From Mugil cephalus (taxonomy: Eukaryota; Chordata; Actinopteri; Mugiliformes; Mugilidae), in assembly GCF_022458985.1 (NCBI RefSeq), contig NC_061773.1, positions 998,001-1,062,000 on the forward strand: a stretch of DNA of 64,000 nucleotides, read 5' to 3'. A model generated the notes under the pieces. The model made no database searches. It saw only the letters and a program-made list of their open reading frames with translations, and was not told the DNA's origin. Each line of letters begins with the position of its first letter. Position 1 is the stretch's first letter. Made by a program: the position numbers and the translations under genes. Below are positions 33,291 through 45,800 of this stretch, one piece after another.

Positions 33291-33507
33291 ATGAGCTTGT
33301 TACTTTATATACAGTCAATGCTTTTCCCCCGCATACGCCTCATTTTAATGTTTTATTTTGATGGAGATCGAGACTTCCGCCAAAGGCTCTATCACATGAC
33401 TGTGTTTCACCAATCAAACGTAACCATGCTGTCTCTTCACATGACCATGCTCAATCTCAGTGGCATGACGGGTTGCGGGTTAGCTTTACAATTTACAGTG
33501 GTAGCAA

Positions 33508-33600
33508 TATTTATATATATATATATTATCGATCTATATATATATATACATATATAGATCGATAGATAGATAGATACACACACACACACACACACACATA
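33508..33600. repeat. Compound microsatellite (AT)n-(GATA)n-(CA)n
   Basis: Alternating TA tracts interrupted by GATC, then GATA units, then (CA)n. The first half is nearly palindromic around TATATATATACATATATA. Confidence 0.9.
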
Positions 33601-33679
33601 TGAAATAAAGTGAACATGACATTATCAGTATAAATATAGTTAGAAATATGGGTTATGCACACTCAGAGTCAGGAGTTGT

Positions 33680-33940
33680 AGAGGTTGATGGTCACAGGCA
33701 GGAATGATTTCCTGTGGCGCTCTGTGGTGCATTGTGGTGTGATCAGATCAGAAATAACTCTTGCGTCTGACCAGCACATCACAGAGTGGGTTCGACTCAT
33801 TGTCCAGGATGCCTTTCACCTTGTGAAGCATTCTCCTGCCTGACATCAGTGGATCGCTTCACTCCCACAATTTCACTGGCCTTGTTTATCAGTCTCTTTA
33901 ATCTGAACAACTCCCCAAATTGCAAATGAGTATGTCGGAA
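33680..33940 (-). mobile_element. LINE 3' region fragment, antisense
   Basis: Contains AGGTTGATGGTCACAGGCAG and TGGCGCTCTGTGGTGCATTG, shared with fish CR1/Rex1-like LINE copies and with the piece at 4420-4452. From 33941 to 34745 I see no further feature. Confidence 0.5.
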
Positions 33941-34745
33941 TCAGAAACAGATTTTTGATTCTTACATATATGTGGTCATTAACAGATCCTGGTCATGTTA
34001 ATTTCAGGTGGGCACCGGTCACAGATGATCCTAATAAGACTAAACTAAATACCAGTCAATTGGAACTGAGACACATACAGTACACATGCACACAAACAGC
34101 TAATAGTCTCACAAAGTTCATGGAGAGTGTCATTTTCCCATTTTATTGCATAAATATATTTACTAGTGCAATATAAGCTCCAACAAAGCTAGCGATAATT
34201 CCTCACTGTCATATTGTCTATCATAATATCAAGTTAACCAAATCTCTTTAATCAATAAAAACAAGATATATCACATGAATATGATATTGGCAATATCAGA
34301 AAATGGCAATAAATCTCTGAATTGAAATAGAGGAAATGGAAGAATAAACAGATCATAAGCTTTGCTTTCTACATCATGTACATTATTTACAGCCAAATAA
34401 AATTCAATTCAAATATAAATCAGTATAAGATAGTAGTGTAAGTAAACTGTGACATACAATAATGTTTACGTCTTGCATTGCAAATGGATGTGCAGGTCTT
34501 CACATTCAGCTGTCTGTGCTTTATGTGAGTGACGAGGTAGACACTATACATGCTTAAGCACCTACAAGAATGAGAATCAGTAAGCATGTCTATCATCTGT
34601 TGTTGTCTTATCAGCCCCTCTTTCAAGTCTAGGAAATGTGGATATATGATGAAAGAATAAATGTATTATTGCTATTGTTACTTAAAATATACACATATAT
34701 GTGTATTGGTTTTGACAGTTTCATCCCTGAGTTGCATTTATAAAG

Positions 34746-34751
34746 TTTATT
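34746..34751 (-). terminator. Candidate ankrd33 polyadenylation signal
   Basis: Minus-strand AATAAA about 50 bases past the ankrd33 stop. Other hexamers lie further downstream. Confidence 0.45.
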
Positions 34752-34801
34752 GTCCTCAAAAAGGATCATTCAAACAGCAAAGCAGCCTATTCATGACCAT
34801 T

Positions 34802-37800
34802 TTAGTTTTTGGGCTTCTTGTTTTTCTTCTCCTTCTTCTCCTTTTCTTCCTTTTCTTTTTCATTCATCTTCTTCTTTTTCTCATCCTTGATCTCTTTGTA
34901 CCTCCACTTTGGTGGTTCCAGGAAACCCTTACTCTTCTTTTTCTTTTTTTCTTTCTTTGGCGTTGCCTCTGAAGGCCTGTTGATGCTGATGGCGGGGATA
35001 CAGCCAGAGGGGAACACGCTGTTTCGTCTTGCCATGCTGCGAGGAATAAATGTTGTAGCGACTTTGGTGGAGGCCAGGGAGAGGAGGCCGGCTTGCTGTT
35101 CATCGTTGGTGCAGCATGATGCAGAGATGGACTCTGCGGAGTTGATAGTGGGGATAATGTGTGACACTGAGCCATTGCTGTGGCACACCGAGCTTTCTTC
35201 AAGGTCTTTCTGGGTGTGTTTCTTAACCAGCTCTGGCACAGCCAACCGCCTCTTTCCCATCTCTGGTGGACTCGTAGGGCACAGCGGCCGACATCCAGTT
35301 GAAATGAGAGGACTGTGGATACTCGTGGTCATGCGCACCATGTGGTCCAAGACCCCATTGTCCTCTGGGTCGTGAGGAAGTCTAAATCCAAATGTGTTTT
35401 TGATTCGCTGCGCAATTTTTTCACTTGCGCTTTTCTCAGCTGTAGCCTTGGCCACTTTTTCTTTGAGCTCAGGCCATTCAGGGACGTAGCTCTCACAGAA
35501 CTGCTCAGCTTTTGGCCTCAAATTAAGTCGGCGAAGACGATGCAGAGTCTCGTAGCGACCTGTTTTAAGTGCCCAGTCCCGAGCACACTTTCCTTTTGTG
35601 GAGTCCACTGCATGTATGTCAGCCCCTGTAAAAGGAAATAAGGCAAACAGGGGTTAATCTTAATTTAAAAAATGAAAAATTAATGCAAATCTTTTGTTTT
35701 AGTACAAGCTCATCGGCTCACAACAATAAGCCAGCATCCATCAACCCAGGCCCTGACACCTGCACCTTATCTGCTATAAAATATCGGAATCTCTGCCACA
35801 ACAAAAGTTATTTACCCAAACACAATCTTGTCCCTGTCTATCACAGCACACAGAGGCAGTAATCATGTTTCTGTTCTATTTGAAAAGCACAATAGGTGAT
35901 GACAATGTGACAGGATCTTAAAGCCAATAAACCTTGATCTTATAATCCCCACCTTTTTTGTTGTTGTTGCTGTGAGACATCTCTGTGTCTTCTGTGGTTA
36001 AAAGCCTGTTGACTACATGGTTTTGGTGAAATGCAATTAGACCTATCCAATAAACGATTTAGTATGTTACCAAACATATAGTTACCATGTTAAATATACT
36101 GTTAATGCAATCTGAGGAGAGCTATAGCAATGACAATCCCATCAATTAGCAGATTTACTGCATGGCCTGCATGCATACTTGTATGCATGCAATACAACAA
36201 TAACTTGCAATGGTTTTAAGAAATGTGCAGTTTAAAAATACGCCAGTGGCTAATCCACAACCAGGCAGCAGGACTAGTATGTAAGAGATTACGGCAGTGT
36301 CCGCTAAGACTTGATAATGTCCTCAGAATGATCCCTTAAACCGGCCTAACGTGGATCATTCACCTGCAAGCAGAGTTAGCCAGCTTCAAATATGGACAGA
36401 TAAACCGTAAGGGGTTAGCTATTCTCACCACCAGCACATTTAGAGCTGTAAGAGTCCTCGTTAACGAGCCAGTATCAGAGTTTCAGAAAGAAAGATATAA
36501 CGATATCAAGGTACATCAGCTCCTGTCTGCACAACACATTCAAAAATGAAAAAGATGCTTTAAAAACAATCCACTGTGCTTTTTACTGCGGCAAAAAAAA
36601 AAACAAAAAAAACAAACTCTTTTTATATACATTCACATACTGTAGGACATTTTAGAACATGACTTAATGTTAGATTTTTATTCAGTGAAAGAGTTTAGAG
36701 TAGTTTATTTGTGTAACTTCCATTTAGGAGCTTTTTCTCTTTGAGTTTTCAAATTAATACTCAATACTTTAAGACACTAAGTATGTACCCTCAGTTCATG
36801 AGGTGCACAAGTATAAAAAATGCATTTCTGCTGAAACAGCGTTAGAAAGGTGGTGATTCCACTGGATGATCATTTTGGAGGAGGTAGTTAGCTGTGCTGA
36901 TAAACTGGATTGAATTACACACTAAAGTGTTTCTCTTATTTAGCCTAGCCCACTGACTAAAATGGGGTTGACAAAATAATAAAAACGTGTCAGTACAACA
37001 AAACAATACCAGAACCTTCATGAAGATTTGGTGATGGACTGTTATATTAGGATATAGCCTGATGAACTTTCAAATCAGTGTGTGAGCATGTGTTTATTTT
37101 GTAATCTATACTTACAATGTGCGTAAATAATTGAAATAAATTGTGCCAGAAAGTTCTCTGCTACGTACCGGCCATAATGAGGGCTGCCATGACATCGGTG
37201 CGGCCTGTCATGGCAGCTTTGATGAGGGCTGTGAAACCTCGACAGTCCTTTATTTCAGTGTCTATACCAGGGAAGTAGTTCAGTAGATACATTACCGTGT
37301 TGATATGACCTGTAGTGAAGAAAAAACAAAACACTGAATTCACAGATGCCAGGTAAAACCTGGTTGACTCTGTTCCTGTAAATACAGTATAAGCCACATA
37401 TTATACTGTATTTTTACTTCGATCTTTACTACTCTTCTTAGTAGGTACGTCTTACCTGCTTGTGATGCTATCATTAGTGCAGTGTTGCCTTCATTGTCTT
37501 GGTGGTTTATGTCTATAAAGGGACAGTTGTGAAGCCCATGCACAATTTCTATGAACCCTTTGCAGCAGGCCACCATCAGACCGTTCTGTTGGTAGAAGTC
37601 AGCCACAATGACCAGTGATATACTGAACAACTTAAAGCTTTGGTTAAGAAGTTTGAACGAGACCCTCACCCAGCCATTTATGTCCATCTCCATCGCCTCT
37701 TCTTTTGTGATCCCTCTCTCCAGAACATTGTGCAGAGAGGCAGGCTCATTGCGGGCACAGGCCTGGTACAGGGATGATGCCGCACTGCCGTTTCTTGTTT

Positions 37801-37933
37801 CTGACGTGTAGACTGGAAGCACAGAGTCGTCAGAGAGGATGCTGTCTGAGTCAGACCCGCTGTCTGATGAAGACACATCGTCGCCACCATCGGGGCCTGA
37901 CCCCAGGTTGGGGTCCTCTGCTGCTGTGGCCAT
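34802..37933 (-). CDS. ankrd33: Ankyrin repeat domain 33 (photoreceptor ankyrin repeat protein), four coding exons, complete
   Basis: In mouse the family member PANKY is a photoreceptor and pineal cofactor that represses CRX-driven transcription. Exons in transcript order: 37670-37933, 37456-37585, 37169-37309, 34802-35625. Phases close to give 452 residues, the length I recall for the long human ANKRD33 form. A Ser/Asp-rich acidic N terminus (residues 1-45) is followed by about four ankyrin repeats (roughly 55-215), with words [41 protein letters not shown] and [19 protein letters not shown]. Next comes a conserved [18 protein letters not shown] segment, then a Ser-rich region and a very Lys/Glu-rich tail of about 55 residues. 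An acceptor at about 37992 and a donor at about 38760 suggest a non-coding first exon. Paralogy (33 or 33B, teleost a or b copy) is not settled; the neighbours favour ANKRD33. Confidence 0.9.
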
Positions 37934-38960
37934 CTTCAGTCAGAACAGGAACAGGGACCAGATCCTCTTGGTTACATCTACAAGAAGATCCTAAATAGAA
38001 GAGGGTCAGACAGAAATCTGTAGCAACAAAGATGCAATCAGGTGTACCCTCCCCACCCCTCCCCAATTAATTAGTTAATATCAGCTCATCATCGTAGGCA
38101 TTGAGTTGTTATCGTACTGAAAAATCTAAAGTTTGCTCGCTGACAGATCAGAACGAGTGTCTGTCAGTCAGGGATCACCAGTTCGGTGATCACAGAGGCG
38201 TGGCGTTCCTTTAGCGTTAAGTAACTGGATCAGCTCAATACACAGCAGGGGCTAAATGAGGAACAACCCGCCTCAAAATAATCTCAGACACACGTGGCCC
38301 CGCTCCACTCAAGGTTTGTTGTTTTACTGCATTCTGAAACCACAACAGGGGTTATTAAAACTCAGCACCACCGCTTTCTCGTTGTTGTTTCCTTTGTTGT
38401 TGATTTTTGCCCGCATGGTTGTGTGTGTTTAATAGCAAAGGTTTTGGAAAAGAAAGATGTTTTTTAAAGGTGAGATCCAGACACTGAAATCAATACTAGA
38501 GAAATATGATTTTCAATCCACACTGTGTCACTAACAAAAGGTTTCATGGTGCAATGAATAGTTGACTCTTGTGTTGGACAGGAAAACACTTCTTGCTCAA
38601 TGCTTAATATTTTTAAAAGTATCGAGCAGATATTAGATGCAATTTTATGTCTAAAAGACTGAAGTGAAACTAAAGTTAATTGAATTAAAGTCAAGAACAT
38701 TTAGAGGCACAATTACAGCATCCACCATCTAAACTAAACACATTAAGTATGCGCACTTACCATAAATGTTAATCCATCAGCTGTGAGTCTAGTCACCTTT
38801 CTGACTTCTTCTGAACAACTCCTGACTCCCTCAATGTCGCTGTTCCTGTGTTTTTCGAGGTTCTTTACTCGTTCCCATTGCACATCTTGACGTGATGACA
38901 CAATACGGGAGGAGTCTTTGCTGAGTCCTTACAGACTCTTCACGGAGATACTGGGAGTTC
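37934..38960 (-). promoter_or_regulatory. ankrd33 5'UTR, first intron and promoter region
   Basis: A minus-strand acceptor lies at about 37992 and a donor (ATG followed by GTAAGTGC) at about 38760, which would place a non-coding first exon at roughly 38761-38900. TAATCC-type homeodomain cores occur at 38770-38775 (plus strand) and at 39005-39010 (GGATTA), fitting a CRX/OTX-regulated gene. The assignment is inference. Confidence 0.4.
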
Positions 38961-41900
38961 ATCACTATGCTTAGCTCATCCCATTTACAGCAGATTTATG
39001 GAGAGGATTACTTAGTGAGCTGGCCATTTTCATCTTTCAGCACCGGAGTTGATCATGCTTCCAGAGGTTTAGCTGTGTTTTTTATTTTTATTGTCCCAAA
39101 CAACTCGAAGAAAAGATCTTTCTTTTTATGTAATTTTATTTTGAAAATACATCATTTTCACTACTTTTACCTACTTTATATCACACAATCATATGTGAAA
39201 GATAAAGACGAACAGAAAAGTAAAGGAAGCAATTCCAGCTGCAATCTATTAAGTATTAACATAAATGTATTTAACGCACACAAATCTGGTGCAGCATTTT
39301 GTATTTCATCCACAAACTATCCATTACTTCAGTCCTAAACACTCCAAACAAAATGTTAACTATAAGCTGAACCAGAGGAGTCAAATTAATTGTTAAGGCT
39401 GACTAACAGAGGAACAAATCCCATAAGATGCTCTTAACAGACTCCAAACAGATAAAACACCAAAAAACACCAGAAGACCAGACTCACAGAAAAGAAGAAG
39501 CAGATTGAAGTGGATGATGATGTTTCTCAAATTTACCACAGGATGGGGATCTCTCACTTTGCTTTCATTCTCTAATCTTCAGTCTTGAATGTCAGATCTG
39601 AACTGTTCTCTAAAAGGACTTAGCTAAAATAAAAGTAAAATGCATTAAGGCCCATAGTGCTTATTAAAATGTGTAAAGTCTGTCTCAAGCTATTTTGAGT
39701 CAACTCCTGCTTTGGGAATGGCCTCAGACTGAAATTAGCCCAGAGGGATCTGTGTGGCATGGCTGGACTTGTCCGGATGGATTGACCCTCTCTTGTTCAG
39801 AAGCGCCTGAGAAGAGATCCCACTACAATTGACCAGCTGTCCTCATCTGCCCAGAGGGACAAAAAAGACCTGGTGCATAGCGTAGATAGTCTGTTCTTGT
39901 CTTTTCTGTTGGACATAGGCAAGATGGTAAAAATGTCTCTTTGAAGCCTTCAAAACCTTTCGCTGCAATTGATTACATAAAAAAAAAAAAAAAAAAAAAA
40001 AAAAGGAATTGTCAATTGAACAAACTGAATCCACGTATCCAAATGAAGACTTTGGGAAAAGTTCAAGAGAGGACTGAAGAACTTCTGGGATACAGAGTTT
40101 ATAAAGTGAGTTCCTCTGGTGCATGACTCTTACAGACATTTTCAGACAACAACTGGGGCTGTTCTTAGTTATCAAATACAAACAAAAATTCTGAATTCAT
40201 GTTCAGTGTAAATTAGTAGAACACATATCTACTGAGTTTCTGACAAAGCATTTATGTGCGTTTAGTTTTTTCAGTGTTCTTTTGTTAAATCTGAGATCAA
40301 CACAAAAGCTGAGCGAGTGAATTTCATTCATGATGATATAAACAAGACAATACTCTCTGCAGAAAATTTATTATCATGAGAACAAAACTCTTAAAAAAAT
40401 CTTTAACCAATGTGCTGACAAAATTCTGCTGCTGATTTTCATGACAGTACTTTCTAATTTTGTGCTTTTGACTTATTCCTTCGAATCTGACCAAAGGTTT
40501 TGATGCTGTGCAGTCTCCTGATCAGTTTAGTCCTCTCAGAGAAATTCCATAGATAAGATAAGGAAGCACTTAAACAAAAATAAGCAAGGCAGAGGAGTGG
40601 AGTAATAAAGAGAAAGAGAGGGCTGAAACCGAGTGGGATAATTGGTATAACTGGTTCAGTCACTTTTTTCTATTTTGCTGTGCACTATCTACTGCTAAAT
40701 CAAACATACATACATATAAACTGATCAGGCATAACATTATGACCAGTTACTTACTTCCCCTGCCCCGTGGTCATAATGTTGTTGTTGATCAGTGTACGTC
40801 AAATACATGTTTGTCTGTAAAAAAAAACAAAACAACAACTTTTCTCCCTCATTAGTCACTCACTCACTATTTGTCATGTTTATAAGATTTCAGACACGAG
40901 CAGAGAGAAGCTGTTGTCTGATGAGAACAATCGGGATGTCAGGACACACTTGAAGTGGACCAGGAAGTCCAGTTTAGCTGCAGGAAGCAAAGGTAGCACA
41001 CACTACTGCACGGAGTGAATCTGCTGCACCTATACAGTATTACAAATAGTGGAGACTCACCAATCCACACATTACCGTATTCTAGTGATTAATTATTGAC
41101 TAATAAGTCAGTGCATACATACACATCCATAAACATATAGTAATTGCACACTGTGGATAGGTCAGTGCTGCTCTGCCCAGAGAGATCATCACTTGAGTTT
41201 TTAAAATCTTAACATGAAGGGCAAGAGATCATTCTGATATTTTTCTAGGGTCAGCAGATGATGTGAAAGTCCATATAAAGTATGCAAGTGTAAAACAACA
41301 TATGCATATGTATAAGTATATAATTTACATATAGAAACAGTAGTTATACACATTTTTTGTTTTTCTTCTTCTCTGACCATGTTTGGGGTTTGGATGAGTT
41401 TATGCATAAATCCCCTTGAATCACTCACACACTAGTGGCTGCCATGAGCCTGGACAGCTGTGCTCAGGAGATCATCTAGTCAGTCATGAATACTTAATCT
41501 TGGCTTTGAGATTAAACCGGTCTGCTTTCATCCTGCCAGCTTGGTCTGCAGTGTGGGGGATGTTTCCACATGTTGTTTTTTCCACAGAAGAGGAAATGCT
41601 TTTAGTAGCTGTGATTACAGAGGGAGGAGAACACTGTCGAATGATTCAAGAAGGCAGTTTGATTAGCTGTTTTATCTGTTTTACCCATCAGGGTAACTGG
41701 GGCGGCTGTGGTTGAGTTTTAATCACAGTTTGACAAACTGCTTCACAGCAGGATTTCCATTGCTGTTGTTTCACAGTTCAGATTTGGAGCTCAAGTTTGC
41801 TTCTTGCTCTGCTTGCACATCTGCAGCTGAGTGTGTTAATGGGAAATATGGATGTACAGCGTGTTAAAGGTCTGAACTTGTGTTGCATTTTCAGGTGTGA

Positions 41901-42450
41901 ATAATTTAGCTCATATGTTCAAAGTGAAAATAGGCAAATGTGTACATTTGTTTGAACTTGAACCACAATTTGAACTTGAGTCTACAGGCTACAGCAGTGG
42001 TTCAATGTGGCAAAATGGAGCTTAATGCTAACATCAGCATGTTTAGCTGGCTAAATCTTTTCCATTTTCACTGTATTGAAGTGAAATGCTTGTTCATACT
42101 GAACCTGAAGTTCTCTCAGTTGGCACTTCTGCTAATGTTGGTGCACATGGCTTAAGGAGAAACATGTTAAATCACCTCCAGTATTTCTAATATAGAAAAA
42201 TACTTTGACCATTTACTAGAAGATCACCAAAGCTACTGCCATTAATCACAATCACAAGAATTTTTTTTCGTTTATACCATTATATTCCATTGTATTTTAT
42301 TGCATTTACTTACATTTTTATTTTATTTTTAATTTTTACATATATTCATATTTTATTAGTAGTCTTCAAAGAAACACTAGGAAGCTGATGAGGAAGGTGT
42401 AAGTGAAGAAGGAAAGGGAGAGAGAACAGGAGGGGAGGGGGGGAGAGGAA
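38961..42450. other. Intergenic stretch, mostly unassigned
   Basis: No conserved frame is seen on either strand. It holds an A26 run at 39979-40004 (possibly a retroposed tail) and a minimal family A hairpin at 40719-40797. A GA-rich stretch at 42400-42450 precedes the arhgef25 5' region. Confidence 0.4.
40719..40797. mobile_element. Minimal family A element, nearly terminal repeats only
   Basis: AACTGATCAGGCATAACATT and its inverse, AATGTTGTTGTTGATCAGTG, are separated by only about 20 bases. It is the shortest member of the family in this window. Confidence 0.65.
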
Positions 42451-42801
42451 TGACAGGAGGGGCTGGAAAACAGATGCTGGCGCAGCAGTCCCGCATGTCA
42501 ACTATCATCCCCTCCCTCATCACAGCCCCTCCCCTTCCCTGTCTCTCTGTCCCTCCCTCACTTAGTTTTGGTCCCTCTCATAATATTTGCCAACTATCTC
42601 ACCGTGTAGAGAGGCTGGTGAGCCAGAGACGGGTTTCGTCTCTCTGGTGTTCCTTCTTTTTTGTCATTCAAAGTCATGGGATAGCAACAGCTCTGCTCAG
42701 ATTGGGAATATAGCTGTGGAGCTCTTTGTACACTCTTTCCTGAGGGGATTACTACAGGAATAGCGTGTGTTCGTGTGTGTTTTTGTGTGTGTGGGTCCAG
42801 C

Positions 42802-42855
42802 ATGATGCCTGCTTCTGATAGTCTTGAGTCTAGCGGCAGATGTGTATCATCATGA
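42802..42855 (+). promoter_or_regulatory. Upstream ORF ending in an ATGA overlap with the arhgef25 start
   Basis: Starting with two consecutive ATG codons, a 17-codon frame runs into TGA at 42853-42855. That stop overlaps the arhgef25 ATG (42852-42854) in the tetranucleotide ATGA. It matters only if the transcript starts upstream of 42802. Confidence 0.5.
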
Positions 42856-45800
42856 GAGGGGGTCACCACCAGCAAGGGTGTGGATGTCAGCATCTGTTCA
42901 GAAAACTACTCAGAGAATGTGGCTGCTGCTTTGTCAGAGTCAGAGGTACGTACATGACTTTTACTGCAGATTTTCTTTTTTTAATATATATATAAATTCC
43001 TCCATTAATGATTGAATCCAGGTGTCCATATCTGTAAAACTGTGAAAAAATCTTATGTAGGTTTATGTACTTCACTTGTTCCAAGGTTAATGTAGACAGA
43101 CATACGGTAGCCAATAGCCAATTAAAGTACCTGAGGAAAAAGTTCAATTCACACTAAAATGGCAAGCATGTCTGCATTTCTATAAAATACAGTTGTTATG
43201 ATTAAATACAGGAACAACATGCAATTCATTTTCAATCAAATGTATCAATATAGAGTTAATAAGAATACAAACTGTCTCACAAAACTTTGCAAAACCTGTG
43301 GTGAAACCTTCAGAGAAACCTCTAAGGTGATGGTGGCTTTAAAAAAAGAAAAGAAAAAAAGTGTGTCAAACATCTGACTAAAGCTTACAAGGTACAAGCT
43401 TACACACAAATGTATGAGTAGTAATATTGAAGAAATTTGAGAAGAAATTAGGGGATAAGTGATTGGTGCCACAGAAAAGAAACTAGAGGATAGGCACACA
43501 GCGTAAGAGAGGATAGAGTGGAGGACAGGTGCTCAGTGCATCATCCACCAGCAGCCAAGGCAGTTACACTTCATTCCACAATCCGGCTCTCATTGTTGGT
43601 GTCAGGCTACCTATTCCTGCTAGATGTGTCCCTACCTCATGGCAGTTGCAGCTGTTAGATTGGTCTGCTAACTAAATGCAATATGTTCACACCAATCTAA
43701 AAATAATTTTGCTGAACATCTCAACATTAACTCATACTGCTAATATATATACATTGAGTGTGCATTGTATCATATATTTTATATATTGGACATTTGAGTA
43801 CTACTTAACAATGGCTGTTATTTTTTACTGATGATCTTTGAACAGTACACTAGAGGGACAAAGCAGATACAAAAGCTGTGGATTACTACTTTAGTGAATT
43901 AGATAAAGCTGTTTGAGTTCTGTTTGTGAATATTCACACCTGTTACACCTAAATTCATAGTCCAGGTACGGAAAGAGTTCAGAAAATTTTAGAGATAAGA
44001 GTCACATCTGGATTACAAAGTTATACAAGAGTCATAGAAACACAATGACTTACTGTCTTAATTCAAAATTCATGAAGTGCATAACTGAATGATGAGATAT
44101 AAGTACTGCTTAAATTAGTAGAGTTTTCAGAGTTTTTGCTTCGTGCGTGGCATTGTGACATCAGTTACATTACTCACTGCAAGCTGTCTCTAGTGCTTGT
44201 TTCCTCTAGCGTAGAGAAAACATATTTAAGCTTGGAAGACCAAAAGTAAAAAAAAATAGTTTGAGGCTGTTCCTAGGACTGTGCTTATTGGGGTTGACGA
44301 CGCAGTGCTCAACATGCTCTACAGGTCTCTCTCTCACCTGGATGAGCCCGGGGGTTATGTTACAATGATGTTCTTCGACTTCTCTAGTGCTTTTAACACA
44401 ATTAGACCTGATATCCTGGAGAACAAACTGGAGGTGATGGGGTTGCATCACCTTACCTCCTGGATTATGGACTACCTGAACGAACGGCCGCAGTTTGTGA
44501 GGTTGCAGAGCTGGGCATCTGAGATAGTCATGAGCAGCACGGGGCCCCTCAAGGGACGGTGCTGGCACAGTTCCTCTTCACCCTGTACACATCTCATGTC
44601 CAGTACCACTCCGGGTCCTGCCATGTCCAGAAGTACTCGGATGATAACACCGTCGTGGCCTGTATTCAGAGAGGGTGGGAAGGCGAGTAAAGGGAACTGG
44701 TAGGGGTCTTCAGCAAGTGGAGTTCCAGGAACCACCTGCAACTGAGCACCACCAAGACCACCTGGACTCTGTGGGGACTTTCACTGAAAGGTGCTACATG
44801 AGGAAGGTACAGAGCAACCTGGACTGTGATAGTCAACCCCTTCACCCTATCCTGGCTGGACAGGAAAGCAGCCACAGCCAACGACTCCTGTCACTGAGCT
44901 GTAGGACGGAGCTCTTCAGGAGGTCATTCATCCCCACAGCCATCAGAATACACAACTCTAACTGTTAGCAGTCTAATGGTTAATGGCTTGGCTGATTGCA
45001 CAGTCTGTTGTGCATCTGCACTCAAGACACCTCACACTGAGACACTTTGGGACTAAGACACTAAAATGTCTGTATGTCTCATTTCTTTACATAAATGCTT
45101 GTATAACCCATGTAAATTGGACTATAGATTGAACTGTATATATCATTTTTTTGTAATTCTTACATACATGTACATTCTACATTCTTATTTTATTTTTAAG
45201 ATTATTATATTTTGACTCTTATTTTTATTACTATGTCTGGTTCGTATGCATTCTTTGTTATCTTTGGACTCGTGGAGAAAACAGTTTCCATGTGGGGATC
45301 AATAAAGTGATCTTGAATCTCCTGTTGTTCCTGGGATCTGTTGGAGCCACTCTCCAAGTCTGGTGGTTATTGCCCCAAGTGCTCCTACTACCATGGGGAC
45401 CACACTCACCTTAACCTTCCACATCTGTTCCAGCTGCTCTTTCAACGCTTGGTACTTCTAATTTTACGTGTTCCTTCTTTCTGATGTTGGCGTCAGCTGG
45501 TATTGCCACATCTATCACCACCACTCCCTTCTGCTCTTTGTCCACCAACACTATGTCCGGTTGGTTAGCCAGGACCTGTTTGTCAGTCTGGAAGCTGAAG
45601 GCCCATAGAATCCTTGCCCTGTTGTTATCAATGACTTTCTGTTGTATGGTCCATTGGGACTTGGGTACTTCTGTTCTATACTGGGTACAGATGTTCCTGT
45701 ACACTGACTATCTTTGCACAGCTAGCAGAGCTTCAGAAAGGCAACATGGTGAATAAAGGGGTACCCAAGAAGTACAACAAGCTCTCCATACCTGAAACAC

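Noticed and set aside
34809-35375. A 188-codon plus-strand open frame
   Set aside because: It is the antisense shadow of the last ankrd33 exon; its Phe/Ser-rich start is the complement of the Lys/Glu tail.
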